Shown here piece after piece: positions 7,778 to 14,797 of a DNA stretch of 14,797 nucleotides. The notes under the pieces are model-generated. The model was not told where the DNA came from and did no database searches. It saw only the letters and a program-made list of their open reading frames with translations. The position numbers and the translations under genes were made by a program. Within the stretch, counting starts at the first letter, position 1. The number at the start of each line of letters is the position of its first letter. Origin of the DNA: Amoebophrya sp. AT5.2 (taxonomy: Eukaryota; Sar; Dinophyceae; Syndiniales; Amoebophryaceae); NCBI GenBank assembly GCA_005223375.1, contig RXOD01005314.1, positions 1-14,797 on the forward strand, read 5' to 3'.

Positions 7778-10700
7778 TCATTCGTTGTCCAGGTTTTTCA
7801 AGAAAGCCTTGACGCGGTCTTTCACCACGCTTTTTTGCTTCTGCAGCTCCCCCATGAGCACGCGAATTTCCTTATCCCGGTTCCGCACTTCGTCCCGGAG
7901 TCTCTCGGTTCCCTCCCGCCAGGACGCGACCTGCGTCTGCAAGTCCAGATTTTCGCTCTGCACTTTCTGGAGTTTCTCGCCGTGCTCGAGGCTGATTTTC
8001 AACTTCTCCCCGTTCCACTCCATCTCCAACTGCCGCTTTTGGTCCGAAAGTTTTTCCTCCACCTGGCGGCGCAGAACATCCAGACCCTCGTTCCGCTCCC
8101 GCTCCAGATCCTGCTCGAGGGCCTGAATCTGCTCCCTGTACGCGTCCGCCTGCTCCGCCTTGGCGGTCCGGACCTCCTCTTCCAGCGCCTGCTTCTCGGC
8201 CTCGAGCAGGTCGATTTTTTCGAGCTTCTCGGCCTTCCAAAGCTCCACCTCCGATTGGAGCGCGCGCTGGAGAGCAACCTCCTCGTCCACGCGGTTCTGC
8301 CACTCGCGATCCCGCTTCTTCTTCACCTCCAAAGCCTCGTCGCGAACCTTCGCCAGGTTGGCGGCGGCGGCGGCAACCTGTGATCGAGGGATGTTCATCA
8401 GAAAGTGGGTGCAGCTGTCGGCGGGTGTATCTACATGTTGACCATGATGTTCGAAGCGGGAGGTGATGTTGTTGACAGACTGTGTTGAGTGTGAGAACCT
8501 ACGCCTTGAAGCTAGTACTAGAGAATGAGGCTACCTCAACACGTGTATTTCTTCGTCCACCAAATCGATGCAACTGCAACATCAGATGCATGATGATGGT
8601 CTTACCTGGCTCGTCAGGTCTTCGATCTGCACTTTCTTTAGCTTCAGGTCCACTTTTTCGAAGTCTTCGCGTTGTGCGTGCAGTCTTTCCATGAGTTTTT
8701 TCTCGTACTTTTCCTCCATCGTTTTCAGCTCTCTCTCCTTTTCCTCGATCACCTTCCGCTGCAGTTGCAGTTCTTCCTTTCCGCGTAGTTCTACAATCTC
8801 GACAGCCTCTCGCCGACTCGTTTCGCCCTTCCGTTCCGCGTCCGCCACCAGTTCTGCTATTCGTTTTTCGTTTTTTTCTGTGTGCTCCGCGACTACCGCC
8901 TTGTGCCGCTCTCGCTCCGTCTCGAGCACCACTTCCGCCTGCGCCTTCTCCAGCACCGCTTTCTCCAGGCACAGCCGCATCTCCGCCACCTGCTTTATGG
9001 TGAGACCAGCGTTGGCAGCCGCCCTGACACCGTGGCGCCCTGCTACAGCTGACAGGAGTGCAGCGCCACTCCATGGCCCCTCTTTTGAACCTGCTTTCAA
9101 ACTCTGACAGACCATGCGCCGCCATTCTAGCCACGACTATACCAATACCTTACCATGACCTGCTCCCTCTACCCCCTCCCCAACATAGCTCTTTCGCTAC
9201 GCGCCGGGCTGTTCGGAATCGGATCGCCTTAACGCACGCGCCATCGCTGAGGCAAAAATCTGCCATCGCCTAGTGCTTTAGGTAATACCAGTTGCCCAGC
9301 ACTTACCAGCTGGTCTCCATCGCTATCCTTCCGGTGGCCGCTCTGCGTCTCCTCCAACTTCCGCTCGAACTCCGCGCTCCGGCTTTCCACCGACCTCTTC
9401 GCGTCCTGCAGGCATTCCTTCAGCAGCTTTTTCCACTCCTCCTCCGTCTTCCCTCGCTCCACTCGCACCGCCTCGTCGAACTTTTGGCTAAGCTCCGCCG
9501 CCTGCTTTCCCAGCCTCCTCGCCTGCTCCGCCGCGTGCTCGGTGTGCGCGGCTTGCAACTCCTTCGCGCCGCGCTCCTGCTCGGCCTGCAGGTCGGCGCT
9601 CAGCTGCTTCAGTTTCTCCGCGTACACTATCGCGAGCTCGTCGCTCTGCTTCCGCAGCTCCTCCTGCAGCTTTCTCTCCGCTTCGTACTGCTCCCCGCGC
9701 CGCGCGCGGGCATGCGCCTCCTCCGCGTCGCGGAGCTTGCGCGAGCAAACCCGCTCGAGCTCCTCCTCGCGGTCCGCGAGCTTCCGCGCCCACTCCTGAT
9801 CCGCGCGCTCCCGCAACGCCCCATTCTGCTGCTGCGCCCTTCCCAGCTCCGCCTGGACCTCTCGCCCCGCCTCCTCCTTCGCGGTCCGCGCCTCCGCCTC
9901 GAGCTGCCGCCGCACGCTCGCGAACTTGGAGCGCTCCGCGGCCAGGGAGTCCTGAAAAAACTTGTCCTGCTCGACCATGCGCGCACTGATTTCCCCCACC
10001 GACCCCTGCAATTCCTTCAGCACCCGCTCGCTCTGCTGTTTCAGCTCCTCGTACTCCTCCCGCTCTGCTTTCAGCTCCGCCTCGATCCTCGCGAGCCTCT
10101 CAGACCCAACTTGTGCCTCCCGCTCCGCGGTCGCCTTCGCCAGCAAAGCCGCTTGGTAAAGGTCGCTAGTCTTTATCGCACTTAGCAAATCGTCCTCGGT
10201 GAGTTGATGTGGGACGAGTGCTTGTTGTTCTGCATTTTTGCTTATAAGCGCCTCCCGTTCGGCTTCCGCCGCCTTTCGACCCTCCTCCACCTCCAGCACC
10301 CGCTTCCGGAGAGAATCGCTGGTGCTCCGCAACTCCAGGTTTTCTTTCAACAAATGCTCGACCACCTTCGTGTTTTCGCGCAGCCGCGACTCCAGTTCGA
10401 GTCGCTTCTTCTCGCGCCGCTGAAACTCGGCGTCGATCTTGATCAAGTCGGTCCGCAGCTTCTCCTCGTTCAACGTCGCTACTTGCTGGAGGTGGCCCTG
10501 CTGCTTACTTCGCTCTTGTTCGGGATTTCCGGACGTGATCTCGTCGTAGCTCTGGACGAGATTGATGCCCATGTGGTTGGGGGTCTTGTGGTCCCTGGAG
10601 GCTTGTTGCCGTTGGGGATCTTGCTGTTGTGCCACCTGCATTTCGCCGAGCGTGTGCATGTCGGCATCGCCATCTGTCAAGTGCCCGTTTTTTGAGGAGT

Positions 10701-11997
10701 GTCCTCTGCTTTTGCCCTCTGCTGATCCTGATGCTGCTGGTGTCACTGTCGCTCCCCAGGGGTTATTTTTGTTGCGCTTCGCGGGACCCGAAGCTTGTTG
10801 ATGTTGTGCGGCTGCTCCTCCATTTCTCCGCGAATTGTCTGTCGATTCCTCGACACGGCGATCTGGTTCTGGATCTCGTTCCCCCGCCCCATTTGCACCT
10901 TCCAGCGGCGCCCCGTGCTGTAGCTCCAGCAGCAGGAACGGGCTTGCGCTCGCGAGGGCGCGCTCCTCTTCTCCGCAACCGACGCTGTCGATGGTTGCTA
11001 CCGTCGGCGCCACTTGCATCACGCACATTCGATACGCCGGCATCCCCCGAAACCTGTGGTGCACCACGCCCATATCGCAGATCGGGTTGTGCGAAAGCGC
11101 CACGTCTTCCAGCTCGCGCAGACCCGAGAGGAAGAACAACTGGTCTAATCGGGAGATTGCGTTGCTGCGCACGTCCAGCGTCTGCAGACACCCGCCCCAG
11201 AGGGGCTTGAGCCCGTCGAGCCCCTTCAGCCGGTTGTACGGAAGCAAAAGCTTCAGAAGGGTCGGCTTGAACAGGTGCAGGTTCCTCAGGCTGGGCCCAA
11301 CGCGGTTGCAGCTCAGATCGAGAACCTGCAGCGGCGGAGGACGTCGCTGCTGCAGGTGCTCGACCTGAGGTCCTACAGGTGCTACAGGTGCCATTTCCAC
11401 GTCGTCGCCCTCGATCGCCTCCTCGACGTGCGCGTTCTTTCTAATCTTAGCAGTTGCACCAGCTTCACCGCTCGCGCCTCGTGGGCGAGATGACACTGAT
11501 TTCGACCCGGAGCTGGAGGTGGCTCCTCCTGCTCCTGGTGCTCCCTTGCTTCCACTGGCACCGGTTTGTATCTTCTGAGCCGGTCTGTTGTAGTTCGTCC
11601 CCTGTGCTCCAGACGATGAACTCGCACCATTCGCTGTTGTAGCGGGGGTGCGCGGCGATTTTCCGCCATGATGAAGTAGATTCGGAGGCTGTCTCTCACC
11701 AGACTCAAGAGCGTCTTCCTCTGTGTAGCTGACCCCGACCTCGATCTCATTGCTCGAGACGATGAGTTCCTCCAGGTCCGGGAACAGCTCGCAGATATCC
11801 CGCACGTCCAACTGCCGAATGCGATTTCCGTGCAGATTCAGGGTCCCGACACCATCCTTGGCGCATCGGACGTCGCGCAAAGATGACAGGCCATGGTCGA
11901 TCAGCGACACGCTGGACAAAGCCTCCAACGTCTTTCTCGCTGGAAAATCATCAGGCCGTGAGAAAGACATTGGCGTCGAGGAAAAGGTAGCCATCAT
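7778..11997 (-). CDS. Leucine-rich-repeat and long coiled-coil protein (LRRCC1-like centrosomal/basal-body scaffold?)
   Basis: Three exons, all joined in phase 0: 11997..9307, 8989..8606 and 8377..7778, giving 1224 residues. Start is ATG-ATG at 11997/11994, the first ATGs in the frame. SDS22-type LRRs occupy residues about 30-95 (LIDHGLSSL, TLNLHGNRIRQL, LEELIVSSNEI) and 221-345 (LQVLDLSCNRV, LLKLLLPYNRLKGL, LQTLDVRSNAISRL, LEDVALSHNPICDM). They are split by about 125 residues of Ser/Gly/Ala-rich sequence. A disordered linker (about 345-505) precedes some 700 residues of charged Glu/Lys/Arg/Gln coiled coil that runs to the C-terminus (VKAFLKNLDNE). An opening LRR block of the IDHGLSSL kind plus a long coiled coil is the layout of LRRCC1, a centriole/centrosome protein, but coiled coils mislead, so the name is tentative. 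The start of exon 2 is the weakest boundary: 9103 is an alternative to 8989. Confidence 0.85.
8378..8605 (-). other. LRR/coiled-coil gene intron 2
   Basis: Donor GTAAGA at 8605-8600 after AGCCAG, acceptor GATCACAG ending at 8378, phase 0, 228 nt. The join is EDLTSQ-VAAAAANLAK within the coiled-coil region. Confidence 0.82.
8990..9306 (-). other. LRR/coiled-coil gene intron 1
   Basis: Donor GTAAGT at 9306-9301 after CAGCTG; acceptor chosen as ATAAAGCAG ending at 8990, phase 0, 317 nt. The alternative acceptor GTCTGTCAG ending at 9104 is also in frame and would add 38 residues. Those codons lack the GC-rich third positions seen in the rest of the gene and are not coiled-coil like, so the shorter exon is preferred. 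Confidence 0.6.
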
Positions 11998-12534
11998 TGA
12001 TTTTACTTCGAAGGGAGCTGTATGAGTATCTATGTACTTACATGAGCTCAAGTACTTAGAACAGCGACAGGTGGATACGCATACATCACCAATGAACAGC
12101 TCTCGAAATGATTCAACAGGAATGGGGACCACGCGACGGTCGTGTTGAAAAGTGTCGTGCTACTTGTGTCGTATTTTTTTTTTTCTAATTTGTTCTTCAG
12201 TGTTGCGTTGCTTTCTACACGCACGAGCACTAAGTCAATCGGGCACGCATAACACATTTCTTCGAGCTCTCAGAAGATGCAACAACATCATTGTGGATTC
12301 CTTCCTATTTGCGTGTCTCTCGGTGTTCGCGACGATAGAACAGGCTCGCCTCCTTGCTGAAGCAGAAAACACCGAGTGCTGGTGGTCGCTTTGGTCCTGG
12401 GAGCCGATGTCGTAATCATGCTTACAGGAAATTCAACTACGTAGGTACAAGTGTAGCAACATCCTCTTCCGTCGGTGGTCGTTGTTCATTCCCATTTTCA
12501 TAGTCCTCGCCCTCGATCATCGAGAATAGCCTCG
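11998..12534. other. Spacer between RecQ4-like gene 3' end and LRR/coiled-coil gene start
   Basis: About 540 nt without a supported gene. It holds an 11-T run at 12174-12184 (plus strand), the palindrome AAGTACTT at 12050-12057 some 53 nt upstream of the LRR-gene ATG, and TACTTACATG just beside it. Short open frames on both strands show no recognisable motifs. It must contain the RecQ4 3' UTR and the LRR-gene promoter and leader. Confidence 0.55.
12050..12057. repeat. AAGTACTT palindrome, copy 3
   Basis: About 53 nt upstream of the LRR/coiled-coil start codon, context CAAGTACTTA, next to a TACTTACATG word. Confidence 0.3.
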
Positions 12535-14797
12535 CTAGAGGAAGACCCTGCTGAGGTGTTCGGAGCAGAGTTTTTCCCAGGCCTCCTTCACGCAGAGGTG
12601 CACCAGGCCGAAGGGGTTTTCCGCCTGCGTGTTCCACAGCGGGTTCTGCATCCAGCGCCACCGCGCATCCAGGTCCGGCCCCAGCATTGTGCAGAACCGC
12701 CCCAGCAACACGTTGGTGATCAGCAGTTCGGGCTCTTTCGCCTTCTTCATCGCGTCGCGGATGGAGTTCCCGCGGCAGTGCAGCTCGACGTCCTTTTTCA
12801 GCGACGCGTACTCCGGGTGGGTGCGCCACAAGCTCTCCTCCTGTTCGCTGCCGACGGAATGCAGCTTCTCCAGCAGGGAGGGGGTCATGCCCAGCGCTAG
12901 CGACAGGATCCGGTACTTCTTCGCGGGGGCACCCGCGATCTTCGCGACCACGTCCTCCCCCTCACTCGTGTAGAAGTAGAGGTCGATCAGGTGCGACAGG
13001 TAGTGGGTCGACTGGCGGATGCGGGCCGCGGGGACCTGACCGAGGAGGGCGGCGCTTTTCGGCGAAAGCTCCCCGGGTCCGGGATCCGCTAGTTGTACTT
13101 CGTCGGCTTTGTTTGCTCTCGGATCTCCGGGCGGGGGCGGCAGCTGCGCCAGATCTTGCGCCAACAGCGACGTGCTTCCCTGCACCGCCTTTTCAAACGC
13201 GCGCGCCTCGTCAGATTTTTTGAGCTCCGTTTCCTTACGCCTTTCCGCGTCCATCTCTGCCACGCGCACGAAGGCGCAGTAGCAGGCGTCGATCTGCTCC
13301 GCCGCGACCTGCTCCACTTGCCTCACGTGCGCCTTCAGGGTGCACCCCCACCTCTGCAGCTCCGAAGTTTCCGGCTCCTTCAGCACCTCGATCAAGTACC
13401 CGTAATTCTCCCGCTCCACGGCGATTTTGTGGATCCCCGCACACACGTTGAGGTTCGTCAGAAACTCCGCGGGCGTCGCCGCCACGGAAAACGCCACGTT
13501 CTTCGAGTTGTTCGTCGTCTGCTGGGGAGGTTGCAGCTTCTTGATTGCCTGCAGCGTATCCACCGAGTGCACCCCCTGGTTCACGCGGCACAAGGGGAGC
13601 AGCTGCGAGAGGAAGATGTCTTTCTGCAACAGAGCATCCGGCCCGGCGTCCTTGCCGAAAAACTTCAGTTTCACCTTCGCCGGAAAGGACGAGTAAAGGC
13701 GAAACGCGTCGCCAGACAGCCGCTCAAGGTTGGCGAGCAGGGAGTGCACCTCGTCGGGCTCGCAGCCGAGGATGCGCGCCGTCTCCTTCTCATTCAGCAC
13801 AACGGAGGAGGCGTTCGCGCCGCCGCCGGCGCTTCCTTGCGCCGCGGCGTCGTCGTCTGCTGCTTCGTCGCTTTTCAACAGCGCGTGGCGGCGTTTCTTG
13901 TTGAAAATGAGGTCGAGCAACTTGTCGACTGCAGAGCCGTGCGCACCAATACTGCCAAAAACGTACTTGCGCTGGGCCGCGAAATCCTCCTCATTCACGT
14001 AAAGGTGACAGTGGCCCTTGCGAGTCAAGTCACGAGCGCAGCGACCACTTTCCTGTGTGAAGATAAATGTTGTGGTGCATTAGAATAGATCGTAGTACTA
14101 CGTAGTTCATCCACACATTTGCATTTGCTTCTTTCACTGCACTGTCACTTCCACTTGGTGGCTGCCTCGAAGGAGGTACTTTTACAGTGCCACTATCTAG
14201 TCGCATATACCCAACATCGTGAAGGTAACCAATCGGCGAGCAGACGAGACCGAATGATCACCCAGTGCAAAAACAAACTGCAGCATGTACCTGCACGAAG
14301 TTTTCGAGGGACTTGGGCATGTCGTAGTGGATGACTCCCTGGATGTCTTGTTTGTCGATGCCCATTCCGAAGGCGATCGTGGTGACCATCACCCGCAGCC
14401 GGTTGGTGGTGAATTCCTTCTGGAACCGGTCCCGGTCCTCCGCACTCAGCGCCGAGTGGTACCCTACCGCGTGGATCCCCCGGCCCGCGAGCACTCGGGC
14501 CACCGCGGTCACGGTCTTGCGCCGCCACACGTACACCAGAACAGCACCCTTGCAAAACCGCTCGTCCTGCAGGAGGAGGCGGGCGAGGTCCGGCGCCTTC
14601 TCCTTCTCGTTGCAGCGGCTCACGGTACAGGTGAGATTGCGCCGCAGGATGGACTGGGAAACCAGGGTCGGCGGGGTGGTGGTGGGGGGGGCGGCTGGTG
14701 GTGCTGCCGCTTCCGATGCAGGCGCGGGTTTCGCGATGCTGCTCGCTATGTTTTGTTCGTGTTCATCGCCATCATCGGCCTTCGTTGCGCCGGCTCG
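12535..14797 (-). CDS. RECQL4: RecQ family DNA helicase, RECQL4-like, N-terminal part off window
   Basis: Two exons seen, >14797..14291 and 14052..12535, joined in phase 0; 674 residues lie in the window. RecQ4 proteins are ATP-driven 3'-5' DNA helicases that act in replication initiation and repair. Visible is the second RecA lobe: GAVLVYVWRRK (residues 84-94 of the visible part), the VGYHSALSAEDRDRFQKEF segment (111-129), motif V VMVTTIAFGMGIDKQD (136-151), then HYDMPKSLENFVQ joined to ESGRCARDLTRKGHCHLYV, which contains motif VI. The following long C-terminal region has no RQC zinc-cysteine set or HRDC domain. It instead resembles the RECQL4 C-terminus (QRKYVFGSIG...VDKLLDLIF, and FCTMLGP..DARWRWMQNPLW near the end), which is why it is called RecQ4 rather than BLM/WRN-like. 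An Ala/Pro/Thr-rich insert (about 22-44) sits ahead of motif IV. Motifs 0-III lie beyond the right edge. Confidence 0.9.
14053..14290 (-). other. RecQ4-like gene intron
   Basis: Donor GTACAT at 14290-14285, acceptor TTCACACAG ending at 14053, phase 0, 238 nt. It splits helicase motif VI exactly after its first Gln (NFVQ/ESGRCAR). It contains a perfect 12-bp palindrome CGTAGTACTACG at 14091-14102. Confidence 0.9.

Noticed and set aside
7772..8383. 203-codon plus-strand open frame rich in Leu and Phe
   Set aside because: Exact antisense of the last coiled-coil exon; same explanation as the other Leu-rich shadows.
9292..10185. 297-codon Leu/Arg-rich open frame on the plus strand
   Set aside because: It is the antisense of the coiled-coil exon. 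Glu/Lys/Gln/Leu codons with GC-rich third positions read as Leu, Phe and Arg on the other strand and rarely make stops.
12015..12041. Tiny 5'-leader intron (GTAAGT to ACAG)
   Set aside because: It would be only about 25 nt, far shorter than the 102-317 nt introns in the window.
11998..12132. N-terminal extension of the LRR/coiled-coil protein by 45 residues
   Set aside because: It begins at a GTG codon rather than ATG, its composition is unlike the rest of the gene, and a good ATG-ATG start exists at 11997.
13093..14088. 331-codon plus-strand open frame
   Set aside because: Antisense shadow of the RecQ4-like exon, which has clear helicase similarity; the plus-strand peptide has no recognisable motif and runs across the splice acceptor.
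1..14797. tRNA, rRNA, CRISPR array, transposase or a relic dinoflagellate spliced leader
   Set aside because: By eye I found no tRNA B-box context, no regularly spaced direct repeats, no transposase-like frame and no match to the TTTTGGCTCAAG end of the spliced leader; a covariance-model or homology search would be needed to be certain.

Overview
The window looks like a stretch of a eukaryotic nuclear genome. Conserved proteins are interrupted by short introns (about 100-320 nt) that begin GT and end AG, and the products (Prp19, a RecQ4-type helicase, a nucleotide-sugar/triose-phosphate type transporter, an LRR/coiled-coil protein) are eukaryotic. All five genes lie on the minus strand, head to tail, in under 15 kb. 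Coding parts are GC-rich, especially at third codon positions; introns and spacers are visibly AT-richer. One-way gene order, a G as the first exon base after six of eight acceptor AGs, weak polypyrimidine tracts and alanine/proline/glutamine-rich inserts fit a protist, possibly an alveolate of the dinoflagellate/syndinian type. That is an inference and no spliced-leader relic was found to settle it.

In transcription order (right to left): (1) 14797-12535, the C-terminal two thirds of a RecQ helicase of the RECQL4 kind, two exons, cut by the right edge; (2) 11997-7778, a 1224-residue protein with N-terminal leucine-rich repeats split by a disordered insert and a very long C-terminal coiled coil, LRRCC1-like in layout; (3) 7259-5005, a complete five-exon Prp19 (U-box, coiled coil, seven WD40 repeats) whose splice joins give one continuous 581-residue frame; (4) 4247-2112, an unrecognised 711-residue disordered Pro/Ala/Ser/Gly-rich protein with many SP/TP sites; (5) 1198-1, a triose-phosphate/nucleotide-sugar transporter family protein, two exons, cut by the left edge.

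Spacers are 500-900 nt. The most structured is the one upstream of gene 4, which carries a strong imperfect inverted repeat (arms about 60 nt around a 75-nt loop, with a perfect 24-bp core) just before the start codon. GTAC/TACTTAC-type words and an AAGTACTT palindrome recur in noncoding DNA. Many splice donors read GTAC rather than GTAA.

The genes do not form an obvious pathway: DNA replication/repair, centrosome-type scaffold, spliceosome and membrane transport are all housekeeping roles. I see no defence system, mobile-element gene, CRISPR array, rRNA or tRNA. The parts least explained by known families are the disordered gene 4, the inverted repeat in front of it, and the donor-site bias.
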